Of a DNA stretch of 64,000 bases, positions 9,347 through 18,078 are shown one piece after another. A program made the translations under genes and the position numbers. Location: positions 1-64,000 of the forward strand of contig CAZDGU010000006.1 of NCBI GenBank assembly GCA_964505215.1. The letters run 5' to 3'. Source of the stretch: Gracilimonas sp964505215. GTDB taxonomy: Bacteria > Bacteroidota > Rhodothermia > Balneolales > Balneolaceae. Every line of letters begins with the position of its first letter. Position 1 is the stretch's first letter. The notes under the pieces were generated by a model, which ran no database searches, was not told the origin of the DNA, and saw only the letters and a program-made list of their open reading frames with translations.

Positions 9347-9982
9347 TCAGCTGAACTGTAGTTGCAAGAAGTGTTCCACGAGTTGATTTAAGGACATATT
9401 TTTATTCTCTAAAATTTCAATTCCTTTACTTTGGCTGTCACTTAGGTAAAAAAACAATATTCCGCGCATGTAAACACCGATTTGCAGGGCCATAATTTTA
9501 GGATCAAGGTTTGTTTTAATGCTTTTATCCTGAATGCCAATTTGTATGGCCCGGGTCATGAGTATCAAAAGTTCGTTTTCGAGATGTACACATTTTTCAT
9601 AAACAGGATTTTTAGTTGGCATATTTTCGTTCGAGCGTTCGTACAACATCATTGCTTTTGTCAGCGTTGCATTGTCTTTTATAAAATCTGCATAAAACGA
9701 AAGCATGTTTTGCACTAACTCGGCCCCGGGTAAATCTTGCTGTAAAGAACTTGAGAAATTTTGATGAATCTTCTGCAGCGCACGCTTTTTGATTGCCTGG
9801 TATAAAGTTGACTTATCTGCGTAATACAAATATAACGTGCCTTTACTTAGTTCAGCACGCTCGGCAATTTCGTCCATGGTTGTAGTATCGAAACCTTGCT
9901 CTTCCATAAGGTCGATAGCCGCATCAACTATTTGTGCTTTACGCTGCTTTTTTTCTCTTTCTTTACGCTCTTTAATTCCCAT
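9347..9982 (-). CDS. TetR/AcrR family transcriptional regulator
   Basis: About 211 residues from ATG 9982. The N-terminal TetR helix-turn-helix is clear: KAQIVDAAIDLMEEQGFDTT, then MDEIAERAELSKGTLYLYYA, followed by a helical ligand-binding domain. A longer frame reaches 10033, but those extra codons overlap an inverted repeat (9999-10018) that looks like an operator, so the shorter start is preferred. It is the first gene of the minus-strand operon tetR-tolC-adaptor-RND-monooxygenase and is likely an autoregulated repressor of that pump. The inducer is unknown. Confidence 0.92.
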   Translation of the reverse strand: MGIKERKEREKKQRKAQIVDAAIDLMEEQGFDTTTMDEIAERAELSKGTLYLYYADKSTLYQAIKKRALQKIHQNFSSSLQQDLPGAELVQNMLSFYADFIKDNATLTKAMMLYERSNENMPTKNPVYEKCVHLENELLILMTRAIQIGIQDKSIKTNLDPKIMALQIGVYMRGILFFYLSDSQSKGIEILENKNMSLNQLVEHFLQLQFS

Positions 9983-9998
9983 TTTATACGCTTGGTCA

Positions 9999-10018
9999 TT
10001 AACTGACCGCTTAGTTAA
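9999..10018. promoter_or_regulatory. Candidate TetR operator 1
   Basis: Inverted repeat TTAACT-N8-AGTTAA. The centre, ctgaccgc, recalls the TGACCG half-site common for TetR regulators of efflux pumps. It lies 17 bases upstream of the preferred tetR start. No binding data; it is called from symmetry and position. Confidence 0.4.
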
Positions 10019-10032
10019 TTTTGAACCATCCA

Positions 10033-10052
10033 AGTTTACTGAATAGTAAACT
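10033..10052. promoter_or_regulatory. Candidate TetR operator 2
   Basis: A perfect 8 bp inverted repeat, AGTTTACT-GAAT-AGTAAACT, about 50 bases upstream of the preferred tetR start. With the repeat at 9999-10018 it makes a two-site operator region in which a dimeric repressor could block the efflux operon promoter. Confidence 0.42.
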
Positions 10053-10253
10053 AAATAAACAGTGTTTTATGATTAGTTATAAAACATGTCATAGAGCTTG
10101 AAATGAGCTGTTTTATCAGTCAGAAGAGAATGCAATGCTTGTTTAAACGCAAAAAAAGCGGTTCCATAAAAAAGCAGGTTTCGAGATCAGGATAGGAGAT
10201 AAGTAAGAACAATATTTTTTAATGAACTCAGAGTCATTTTTTGAGCGAGAAAC

Positions 10254-10727
10254 TCAATTCAGACGATTTTCTGATTTGTACTTTTGTATAAGAAGCCGGA
10301 CTTGTTCGCTTATAAATCGGTAAAAATGATTTACTTTTTTGAGGCGCTCCGGGTCAGTCTCTTTTTTATCTTCCACAAGCTTCAGAGCTTTGGCGGTAAC
10401 GGCTTCCAGCTCTTGGGTAAGGCTTATCTGTTTTTCCATGAAATCTACAAGTGAACCTTTTCTAAGCTTGAAATACATTTGTCGTTCTCCCTGCACTCGT
10501 ACTTTTTCGATAAGCCCGCGCTCCAGCAGCATGCGAGTCACATTACTGACAGATGCTTTACTGATATCCAGGTTTTCCATTAAGTCAGGAAACGATTGAT
10601 GGGGTGGATCACAAATAAGCAGCCATCCCAATATTTGCCCATAAATTCGGGGATAGCCTAATTCTTCAATTTTAAGGCTGAAATCTTCAACAAATTCTAT
10701 TTTATTCCGGTAGTCTGTAGTACTCAC
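10254..10727 (-). CDS. GbsR/MarR family transcriptional regulator
   Basis: 157 residues with a winged helix-turn-helix in the first half: GYPRIYGQILGWLLICDPP, then FPDLMENLDISKASVSNVTR, then the wing LIEKVRVQGERQMYFKL. A C-terminal helical dimerisation part follows (LTQELEAVTAKALKLVEDKK). The opening GYPRIYGQILG is typical of the GbsR-like branch, whose members in other bacteria control osmolyte uptake or efflux genes. Targets here are not visible. It lies between the efflux operon and the thioesterase gene, all on the minus strand, with about 125 bases to the thioesterase stop. Confidence 0.88.
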   Translation of the reverse strand: MSTTDYRNKIEFVEDFSLKIEELGYPRIYGQILGWLLICDPPHQSFPDLMENLDISKASVSNVTRMLLERGLIEKVRVQGERQMYFKLRKGSLVDFMEKQISLTQELEAVTAKALKLVEDKKETDPERLKKVNHFYRFISEQVRLLIQKYKSENRLN

Positions 10728-10852
10728 TATAGTTCTTAAATTTGTTTTTGAGGCCGTTTGAGTCCTTCAATGCTGTGAAGGAACATGCTTTACAGTTTAA
10801 AATGCCTTTTGAGGATGGCTTGTTAAGGCGAGCTCGAATAATCAGCTTCACC

Positions 10853-11581
10853 TTATCCGGAGGTAGCGAGGGCAATGACCTCACCGTCTCTATTTTTAAG
10901 CTGATGGCGAAATGTTTGCCGCTCATCATTTTTTTGTTCTGAGGTAATTAAATCTCCAAGTTTTGCTTCTTTTAGAAAAAGAATGTCTAAATTTTTTACC
11001 AGATACGCTTTTTCGCTCTCAAAGGTTTCCATCACCCAGGCTATAAGCCGGGTATTATTTACGTGTTCATTAATATCTAAATCGGATGAACGCACCATAA
11101 ATTTCTTGGCTATTTCTGCATCCTCAAAAGGAGAGAGGCGATCTTTTTTTACCGGCAGTACCTGGGGCGCATCAGCAAGGCGCAGCTCCAGTACTTCTTT
11201 TGGCATACGAGCAGGCTTCCGGGTTTCTATGTTAATCATCATCCAGTAGCTGAGGCAAACAGCAATCTGATTTCCTTCCTCATCCAACACCCGATAATTT
11301 CGGTAAGCCCGGAGTTTATCGCCGGCAGCAGGCCAGGTTTCTATCGTAATTTCCTCTTGCCACTGCGGATAGCGTTCCACCTGAATGTCCATACGATGCA
11401 ACACCCAAGTCAGCTTTTTTTTGTGAAGATCGGGAATGCCGAAGTGGAGCATTTCAGCATGATTTCCGGCCACTTCCTGAAATAAAGCACAAAGTGCCGG
11501 AAGGGTTATTTTTTCGACTGCGCCCACTTCACTGGCACGAACGGTAAAGGTCTGGGAATGCTTGGTGATGGTATCTGGCAT
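10853..11581 (-). CDS. Acyl-ACP thioesterase
   Basis: 242 residues, a double hot-dog acyl-[acyl-carrier-protein] thioesterase (FatA/FatB-like bacterial family) that releases free fatty acids from ACP in the cytoplasm. The first hot-dog runs to about residue 130 (FTVRASEVGAVEKITLPALC, WVLHRMDIQVERYPQW, YRVLDEEGNQIA). The second contains the family's catalytic-region motif DLDINEHVNNTRL with its conserved Asn and His at about residues 168-176. It stands alone, with about 120 bases on either side. A product role in membrane lipid trimming is the usual assumption and is not shown here. Confidence 0.9.
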   Translation of the reverse strand: MPDTITKHSQTFTVRASEVGAVEKITLPALCALFQEVAGNHAEMLHFGIPDLHKKKLTWVLHRMDIQVERYPQWQEEITIETWPAAGDKLRAYRNYRVLDEEGNQIAVCLSYWMMINIETRKPARMPKEVLELRLADAPQVLPVKKDRLSPFEDAEIAKKFMVRSSDLDINEHVNNTRLIAWVMETFESEKAYLVKNLDILFLKEAKLGDLITSEQKNDERQTFRHQLKNRDGEVIALATSG

Positions 11582-11703
11582 GGTGAAATTTTGAATTTTA
11601 TGGTCTCACCTAAACATAACCGAAATTTTAGAGTGATGTAACAGCTTATAGCTGAAAAGAATAATCTTTGCCTTGGTCTTTAAAGCCATAAAAGTTCAGG
11701 CAG

Positions 11704-12864
11704 TTACACCTTTATTATAATATTTTTCTTTTTCATCCATGCGGCCAGCAGGTAAAACAGCACAATCCAAAGCAGTGCGTAAAGCAGGGAGGCATTCAGT
11801 GGTGAGGCAACCGATTTCAACACTACTTCGTAAATCCAGCTTTTCAGCGTGTAGCTTTCTCTACCGACGGTAAAACGAATCATATTAAAAGTGCGAGCAA
11901 TAATACCGCTTAAAAAGAATACTGTAATGGCATTAATGCCGTAAGCCACGCCCCAACCTGTAAATTTCTGTTTCCCTTTCACATCAATAAACCAGTAGCT
12001 GAGCCCGAAAATACACATGGCCTGACCGCCGGTAAATAAGGCGTACGAACTGGTCCAAATGCTTTTGTTGAGTGGGAAAATCCAGCTCCAAATGTAGCCA
12101 AGAGCAATAAGTATAAATCCCCAAATAAAAAATTGAAGCGTTCGCGATGCTTCCGATTCCTTGTCAGACATCAGCATTCTGCCCGTCCAAACGCCAATAA
12201 GCGTACTGCCTAATGCGGGTATGGTGCTTAAGAAGCCTTCAGGGTCCCAGTTTTCTTTCCACATGTGACCGGGCAGCAAGAGTTGGTCGATATAGGCGGC
12301 TAAGTTTCCTTCAGCAGAATCAATGGCGCCTGCTCCATAGCCGGGAACCGGAACGCCAATCATTAAAAGCCAGTAACCGATGAGGATTCCACCCAGCGTT
12401 AGCATTTGCGTTTTGGGCTTGGTATATAAAAAGAGGAAGGCCGCTGCGGTATAACAAAGAGCAATACGCTGAAGTACGCCCGGAATACGAATATCAATGA
12501 GATTGGAGTGAAGGCCGAACTCGGGTGAAAATGTTAAATACGGAAATGCTGAGAGCGCCAGACCCAACCCAAAAATTTTGGCGGCCCGTATGAGCGTTTT
12601 TTTCAGCAAGTCTTGATTTTGGGCACCTTTTGCTTTTGCCTTAGTAAAAGCCAATACAATAGAAACGCCTACAATAAATAAGAAAAAGGGAAAGATTAGA
12701 TCTGTGGGCGTCCATCCGTGCCACGGTGCGTGCTTTAGCGGGCCATAAATATTTGACCACGATCCCGGGTTGTTTACCAAAATCATAGCGGCTACGGTAG
12801 CGCCTCTGAAAAAATCTAAAGAAACCAGCCTTTTGCCGGACGAAATTCCACTTAATGTGCTCAT
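11704..12864 (-). CDS. HGSNAT/NagX-like membrane acetyltransferase (DUF5009)
   Basis: 386 residues and about ten membrane helices. It belongs to the heparan-alpha-glucosaminide N-acetyltransferase-like group (DUF5009/DUF1624). The family core is seen at residues 14-70: LVSLDFFRGATVAAMILVNN, then KHAPWHGWTPTDLIFPF. The His of KHAPW (residue 45) aligns with the His that human HGSNAT is known to use for transmembrane acetyl transfer. It is likely to acetylate an amino sugar, using cytoplasmic acetyl-CoA for a substrate on the far side of the membrane. It is divergent from, and 100 bases away from, the sugar-kinase gene, and sits beside NagZ-like and NamZ-like genes, which supports glucosamine-type substrates. 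The exact substrate is inference. Confidence 0.85.
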   Translation of the reverse strand: MSTLSGISSGKRLVSLDFFRGATVAAMILVNNPGSWSNIYGPLKHAPWHGWTPTDLIFPFFLFIVGVSIVLAFTKAKAKGAQNQDLLKKTLIRAAKIFGLGLALSAFPYLTFSPEFGLHSNLIDIRIPGVLQRIALCYTAAAFLFLYTKPKTQMLTLGGILIGYWLLMIGVPVPGYGAGAIDSAEGNLAAYIDQLLLPGHMWKENWDPEGFLSTIPALGSTLIGVWTGRMLMSDKESEASRTLQFFIWGFILIALGYIWSWIFPLNKSIWTSSYALFTGGQAMCIFGLSYWFIDVKGKQKFTGWGVAYGINAITVFFLSGIIARTFNMIRFTVGRESYTLKSWIYEVVLKSVASPLNASLLYALLWIVLFYLLAAWMKKKNIIIKV

Positions 12865-12964
12865 AATTTAATATTTGATTAACGCTAATAGTATAAAAAA
12901 TAAAACCAAAGTGGTAATCAAATCGGCAGTTAAGTATCTTAAATTTCACCAAAAATAAAAGCTC

Positions 12965-13825
12965 ATGAACTTACTTATAGCCGACAGCGGATCTACCAAA
13001 ACAGAATGGATTTTAGTGAATCAACATGGAGAAAAAGAGTACTTCCACACCGATGGGTTAAACCCATACTTTATGTCGCTGGAGCAGCTTATTAGCATCA
13101 TAGATGAGGGTCTTCAAAAAAAGTTAGAGCATACCTCAATAGATGAAATTCACTTTTATGGTGCAGGTTCGGGTACGGAAATCAGCAAAGAGGTGCTTCG
13201 AAAAGCCATTGCAGCTTGTTTTGAGGGAGCTGAGATTTTCATTAAAACAGACTTGCTTGCTGCAGCTAAAGCTTGTTTTTGGGATAAACCGGGCATAGCT
13301 TGTATTTTGGGAACAGGCTCAAATTCGTGCTTATATGATGGAGAGCAAATTGTAACTAAAATTCCATCGCTGGGATTTACTTTGGGGGATGAAGGCTCAG
13401 GCGGTTATTTTGGCAAGCGAATTATTCGCAGCTATTTTTATGAGCTTATGCCACAGGATTTGCGCGATGCTTTAGAAGCGCGCTACGATATGCGGCTGGA
13501 ACGTATTCTCCGGAAGGTGTATAAGGAGCCGAATGGTAACCGTTTTGTGGCTTCATTCTCACGTATTTTAGGAGATTTCTCGGAACACGAATTTATTAAA
13601 GCCATTGTTAAAAGCGGATTCGAGGACTTTGCAGATAAACAACTGGCCTATTTCGGAGACATTACAGATAAGAAAATAGGTTTTGTAGGTTCTGTTGCCG
13701 CCATTCATCGAACCACTCTGGAGGAAGTGCTGAAATCACGCAACCTTACATTAGGGCCTATTGTTCGTAAACCCATTGAGCGGCTGGTTGATTTTCACCT
13801 TCAGGAGAAAGGATCTACAACATAG
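12965..13825 (+). CDS. BadF/BadG/BcrA/BcrD ATPase family sugar kinase (GlcNAc/MurNAc kinase-like)
   Basis: 286 residues of the ASKHA fold. Phosphate-binding loop LIADSGSTKTEW lies at residues 4-15, the second nucleotide motif LGTGSNSCLYDG at about 117-128, and LGDEGSGGYFGKRI at about 140-153. Members of this family include N-acetylglucosamine kinase and the MurK amino-sugar kinase. The neighbours (a convergent NagZ-like GH3, a NamZ-like gene and an HGSNAT-like gene) make N-acetylglucosamine or N-acetylmuramic acid the likely substrate, phosphorylated at the 6 or 1 position. Its 3' end overlaps the convergent GH3 gene by 11 bases. Confidence 0.88.
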   Translation: MNLLIADSGSTKTEWILVNQHGEKEYFHTDGLNPYFMSLEQLISIIDEGLQKKLEHTSIDEIHFYGAGSGTEISKEVLRKAIAACFEGAEIFIKTDLLAAAKACFWDKPGIACILGTGSNSCLYDGEQIVTKIPSLGFTLGDEGSGGYFGKRIIRSYFYELMPQDLRDALEARYDMRLERILRKVYKEPNGNRFVASFSRILGDFSEHEFIKAIVKSGFEDFADKQLAYFGDITDKKIGFVGSVAAIHRTTLEEVLKSRNLTLGPIVRKPIERLVDFHLQEKGSTT

Positions 13826-14870
13826 CTTTTAGAGCTAAAACCCGTTCGGTAGATTCTGTAATTCGCTCTTCGGCCAGCTCTCCGCTTTCAACCAGTTCGG
13901 TTAAGGCATCAACGGCATCAGAAAGTTGTATCTGCTCTTTCAGTAAGTTATTACCAAAGCAAAACATATCTAAACCTGCCTGTAGCCCCAGTTTAAGCGA
14001 TTCTTTCAGTGAATAATGATCAGAAATAGCCCGCATTTGCATATCATCTGAAATGATGACGCCTTTAAACCCAAGTTCTCCTCGCAATAAATCGTGCAAT
14101 ACGTAAGAGGATAAAGTGGCCGGATTATCCGCATCTAAATGAGCATTAAAAATATGTGCGGTCATAATCATGGGGCAGAGGTCTTCAGAAATAAGTTTTT
14201 TGTAGGGGAGAAGTTCATCACGTTCCCAGGTATTGGTAACGTCCACAAAGCCAGCATGAGTGTCGCCTTCTGCACTACCATGTCCCGGAAAGTGTTTGGC
14301 ACACGTGATAATTTGATGCTTTTGATGTCCTTTTACGTATTCAACGGCGTGCTTGGCCACATGCTGGGGAGACTCGCCAAAAGAACGTTCTCTTTTTGAG
14401 ATGATAGAATCCGGATTGGTTTCTATATCTACGCAGGGGGCAAAGTTCAGGTTCACCCCGGCATCGGATAGTATTTGAGCTATATGCGCTGCTTCTTTAA
14501 AGGTGGAATCCGGTTTATTATTCACCCCTAACTGCTTGTGAGATTGTGTTGTAGGAAAGCCATATTCCGGCTTCAGGCGATTTATAAGCCCGCCTTCCTG
14601 ATCAATGCCAATCAGAAGGGGAAGCCTGGAGGCCTGCTGTAGAGCAGAAGTGAGCTTTCGCACCTGCTCCGGCGATTTGATGTTATGCACCGGCCGGTCG
14701 TTCACCATATCCTTATCAAATAAAATGACGCCTCCGGGTTGCTCAGATTTTATCATTTCTAACACTGCAGAGTGCTTCGAAATATCATTTCCTCTAAAAC
14801 CCATGACGAACAGCTGAGCAATTTTTTCTTTCAGAGTCATTTTAGCAGCAGACAAATATGTGTGAGGCAT
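13815..14870 (-). CDS. nagZ: Glycoside hydrolase family 3, NagZ-like beta-N-acetylhexosaminidase
   Basis: About 351 residues from ATG 14870; the Met ten codons on, at 14840, is equally possible. An upstream frame to 14909 looks too long. It removes terminal beta-N-acetylglucosamine from muropeptides or from GlcNAc-MurNAc. The substrate loop GIDQEGGLINRL matches the NagZ DQEGG(R) region. KHFPGHG carries the acid/base His special to NagZ-type enzymes, and IISDDMQMRAI carries the nucleophile Asp. No signal peptide is seen, so it probably acts in the cytoplasm. No second GH3 domain follows, the NagZ-like short form. It is divergent from namZ by about 110 bases. Confidence 0.9.
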   Translation of the reverse strand: MPHTYLSAAKMTLKEKIAQLFVMGFRGNDISKHSAVLEMIKSEQPGGVILFDKDMVNDRPVHNIKSPEQVRKLTSALQQASRLPLLIGIDQEGGLINRLKPEYGFPTTQSHKQLGVNNKPDSTFKEAAHIAQILSDAGVNLNFAPCVDIETNPDSIISKRERSFGESPQHVAKHAVEYVKGHQKHQIITCAKHFPGHGSAEGDTHAGFVDVTNTWERDELLPYKKLISEDLCPMIMTAHIFNAHLDADNPATLSSYVLHDLLRGELGFKGVIISDDMQMRAISDHYSLKESLKLGLQAGLDMFCFGNNLLKEQIQLSDAVDALTELVESGELAEERITESTERVLALKAML

Positions 14871-14981
14871 AGCAGAGAGTGAGTTAGAACTTTTGCAGAA
14901 GTGATTCAATATTTACAGAAGTTCAACTTTATAATGTATAACTTCAACACTTTAGCTTAAAATATTGAACAAAATTTCATC

Positions 14982-16229
14982 ATGATTAATAAAACACTCA
15001 CTCTCTTTATATTTTTATTTTTGATTGGTTACAGCTCAGCGGAAGCACAAGAATCCGGAAGAATTAAAACCGGAGTTGAGGTACTTGCAGAGCAAGACTT
15101 TGACCTGCTGAAAGGCAAAAAAGTAGGCTTAATAACAAATGCAACCGGCGTAAATACTCAGCTGAAATCTACTATCGACTTGATAAATGAAGCGGAAGGC
15201 GTCCAAATAACCGCCATGTATGGCCCTGAGCACGGCGTTCGCGGTGAATTTGCGGCCGGCGATAAAGTATCAACGTATGTGGATGATGCTACCGGAGTTA
15301 CGGTGCACTCCTTGTACGGCGCCACACGAAAGCCTACGCCCGAAATGTTGGAAAATGTAGATGTTTTGGTGTACGACATTCAGGATATCGGCGTGCGTTC
15401 TTATACGTACATCAGCACCATGGGGCTGGCTATGGAAGCAGCAGCCGAGCAAGGCATTGAGTTTGTGGTGTTAGACAGACCCAATCCATTGGGAGGAAAT
15501 AAGGTTGAAGGAAATATTGTAGAAGACGGATATTTTTCTTTTGTGAGCCAGTTTCCCATTCCATATATCTACGGACTTACACCCGGCGAAGTAGCGCTGA
15601 TGATAAATAATGAAGGCTGGCTGAAAGACGGCATGAAGGTTGACCTGACCGTAGTAGAAATGGAAGGCTGGACCCGTGATATGACGTTTGAAGAAACCGG
15701 ATTGCCTTGGGTACCAACCTCACCTCATATTCCGCATGCGTATTCCTCTTATTTTTACGTGACATCCGGAATAATGGGCGAATTAGGCGTTTTTTCGGAA
15801 GGCGTTGGTTATACGCTTCCCTTTGAACTTTTTGCAGCAGAGTGGATTGATGAAGCTGAACTGGCTCGAAAAATGAATGCCCTTGATATTCCCGGAGTAA
15901 AATTTCGGCCCATCGTTTTTAAGCCTTTCTACGGCCGTGATAAAGGAAAAACGCTGCATGGCGTCCAGATGCATTTCAGTGATTACAGCAAAGTACATTT
16001 AATGAAGCTTCAATTTTGGTTTATGCAGGTTCATCACCAAATGTATCCTGATAAAAAAATCTTTGAAATGGGGAAAAAACGCTGGGGAATGTTTGATAAA
16101 GTAAATGGTACCGATCAAATACGGAAGCTGTTCAGCAAGCAGTATCAGGTTTCTGATATTGAGGCATATTTATCTAAAGATGTAGCTCCATTCAAAGAAA
16201 AATCACAATCTTATTATCTTTACAATTAA
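14982..16229 (+). CDS. DUF1343 protein, NamZ-like exo-beta-N-acetylmuramidase (GH171), divergent type
   Basis: 415 residues. A Sec signal peptide (residues 1-23, ending SSAEAQ) sends it to the periplasm or outside. The DUF1343 core follows: KGKKVGLITNATGVN, MYGPEHGVRGEFAAGDKV, VHSLYGATRKPTPEML, DIQDIGVRSYTYISTMG, VLDRPNPLGG and WVPTSPHIP. Known family members (NamZ) remove MurNAc from the non-reducing end of peptidoglycan fragments. Unlike its paralogue at 43.4 kb, this copy has SSYFYVTSGIMGELGVFSEG where the usual family has a GTN-x-SEGRGT motif, so its specificity may differ. Eight bases separate it from the amidase gene, so they form an operon. Confidence 0.87.
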   Translation: MINKTLTLFIFLFLIGYSSAEAQESGRIKTGVEVLAEQDFDLLKGKKVGLITNATGVNTQLKSTIDLINEAEGVQITAMYGPEHGVRGEFAAGDKVSTYVDDATGVTVHSLYGATRKPTPEMLENVDVLVYDIQDIGVRSYTYISTMGLAMEAAAEQGIEFVVLDRPNPLGGNKVEGNIVEDGYFSFVSQFPIPYIYGLTPGEVALMINNEGWLKDGMKVDLTVVEMEGWTRDMTFEETGLPWVPTSPHIPHAYSSYFYVTSGIMGELGVFSEGVGYTLPFELFAAEWIDEAELARKMNALDIPGVKFRPIVFKPFYGRDKGKTLHGVQMHFSDYSKVHLMKLQFWFMQVHHQMYPDKKIFEMGKKRWGMFDKVNGTDQIRKLFSKQYQVSDIEAYLSKDVAPFKEKSQSYYLYN

Positions 16230-16236
16230 TACATTT

Positions 16237-18078
16237 ATGAAATACGTTAGCTTTTTGGCGGTCTTTTTGTGGGCCACATCCTCTGTTTTTGCACAAACAA
16301 CAACTTCACTAATCAACGCAAATGCAAAAGTTCAGTCCGATACGCTGCGGCTGAATATTGTAATTCCCGAAACGGATACGGTGATATATGGATTTTCGCG
16401 CTATCGGGTAGCTGCAAATACCAATCCGGACGCCAACGCTTATATTAACGGCAGGCCGGTGAAAGTGTATGAAAGCGGCGCTTTTATAGATTTCCTTTCT
16501 CTTAAAGACGACACTACTGAAATTGTATTTAAAGTAGAACGCAACGGGATGGAAAAATCAAAACGGATGCTGCTGATTAAACCGGAACCACCTGAACCTT
16601 TGGATGCCTCCGGAAAGGTTATTTCGCCTCGATTAATGAAGCCTGCAAGTGATTTATGGTTGAACACCGGCGAGGTGCTGGAAGTGCAGTTTTTAGGTAC
16701 ACCCGGACAGGAAGTGGTTTTTAATATCGACTATTTCAAGAACAACATTCCCATGAAAGAGGTGCCGGAAGAAATTGCCGGAGTGAAGGGGCTATATCGC
16801 GGAAGTTATGAAGTGAAGTCGGGGGATCGGGTTAAGAATGAATACATCACCTTTAAAATGAAAAAAGGCCTGTTCGGTTATCACAAAAAGAAAAGTGCGT
16901 ATAAAGTAAGCTTTAACGGCCTGCCAAGAGTGGCCGAGGTGACGGAAGAAGGTGCTTATCTAAATATTGGAATGGGCACCGATCGGCTTGGTGGCGCAAA
17001 ATACGGCGAGCTTGAGGAAGGAGTGAAGCTGAATATTATTGGCCTGAAAAACGATAACTATAAAGTTAAGCTATCCGATAATTTGAGTGCCTGGATTCCG
17101 GCTGAATTTGTAGAACTGAAAAGTGAATTTGAACAGCCTGCGGTATCCCTTACGGGGAATATAAGAGTACGGGGACGAGCACATTCAAACCTGATTACAC
17201 TTACGCTAAGCGAGAAGCTGCCGTATATTTCGTATCAGGAGCTGGAGCCCAATAAAATTATAGTTGATGTGTTTGGTGCAACTTCTAACACCAACTGGAA
17301 AATTAAACACGAAAGCTCGAACGAAGGCATTGAACGGGTTGATTGGCGCCAAATGGAAGATGGCCGGTTCAGGCTGATTATAAAACTGAATCAAAGCCAG
17401 AATTGGGGTTATACCGTAGGTTATGGCTGGGGCTCGCAAATGAATATTAAAGTGCGGAAGCCACCGCTGGTAACCAATGTTGTAAGTCCGTTAGAGGGGC
17501 AAACCATTTCGGTTGATGCGGGGCATGGCGGTTCAAACAAAGGTTCGCTGGGAGCAGCCGGATATCAGGAAAAAGATGTAACGCTTGAAATTACTATGAA
17601 GCTTAAGGAGCTGTTAGAAGAAAAAGGAGCAAAAGTAGTACTGCCTCGCACCAATGATGACTACGTTTATATGCGCGAGCGAAAGGAAATTACGCTGGAG
17701 CATAAAGCGGATGTGCTGGTAAGTATTCACACCAATTCAATTGGCTACACCACCGACCCGCTGACCATAAAAGGAACGGGTTCGTTTTATAAACATATTG
17801 CTTTTAAACCATTGGCTGAAATTATGTACGCAAATATGCGCTCGCTCGGTTTTGATGATTATGGGCTTACGGGAAGCTTTAATTTTTCGCTAAATCAGCC
17901 TATAGAGTTTCCAAATGTACTGGTTGAAACCGGGTTTATTTCTCATCCGGAGGAAGAAATGAAGCTGACCGATCCTGAGTTCCAATATAAAATGGCAGAG
18001 CAAATTGTAGCCGGTCTGGAAGAGTTTTTCATGAATTACGGAAGGATTGAATCTGTGTATGATATGCCGGATAAGTAA
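16237..18078 (+). CDS. Secreted N-acetylmuramoyl-L-alanine amidase with SH3-like and AMIN-like domains
   Basis: 613 residues. Signal peptide 1-20 (LWATSSVFAQ). Beta-rich N-terminal part to about 225. SH3-like segment about 227-290 (GAYLNIGMGTDRLGG, DNLSAWIPAEFV). AMIN-like part about 300-405. The Amidase_3 zinc enzyme is about 425-605, with VDAGHGGSNKG (first Zn His), a QEKDVTLEI Glu, LVSIHTNS (second His) and VETGFIS (catalytic Glu). It cleaves the bond between MurNAc and L-Ala of peptidoglycan in the periplasm. It is co-transcribed with the NamZ-like gene eight bases upstream, so one operon strips peptides and removes MurNAc. Longer than a plain AmiC because of the extra N-terminal domain. 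Confidence 0.92.
   Translation: MKYVSFLAVFLWATSSVFAQTTTSLINANAKVQSDTLRLNIVIPETDTVIYGFSRYRVAANTNPDANAYINGRPVKVYESGAFIDFLSLKDDTTEIVFKVERNGMEKSKRMLLIKPEPPEPLDASGKVISPRLMKPASDLWLNTGEVLEVQFLGTPGQEVVFNIDYFKNNIPMKEVPEEIAGVKGLYRGSYEVKSGDRVKNEYITFKMKKGLFGYHKKKSAYKVSFNGLPRVAEVTEEGAYLNIGMGTDRLGGAKYGELEEGVKLNIIGLKNDNYKVKLSDNLSAWIPAEFVELKSEFEQPAVSLTGNIRVRGRAHSNLITLTLSEKLPYISYQELEPNKIIVDVFGATSNTNWKIKHESSNEGIERVDWRQMEDGRFRLIIKLNQSQNWGYTVGYGWGSQMNIKVRKPPLVTNVVSPLEGQTISVDAGHGGSNKGSLGAAGYQEKDVTLEITMKLKELLEEKGAKVVLPRTNDDYVYMRERKEITLEHKADVLVSIHTNSIGYTTDPLTIKGTGSFYKHIAFKPLAEIMYANMRSLGFDDYGLTGSFNFSLNQPIEFPNVLVETGFISHPEEEMKLTDPEFQYKMAEQIVAGLEEFFMNYGRIESVYDMPDK

Noticed and set aside
13826..13850. Terminator between the convergent kinase and NagZ-like genes
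   Set aside because: The genes overlap by 11 bases and no hairpin with a T run was found.
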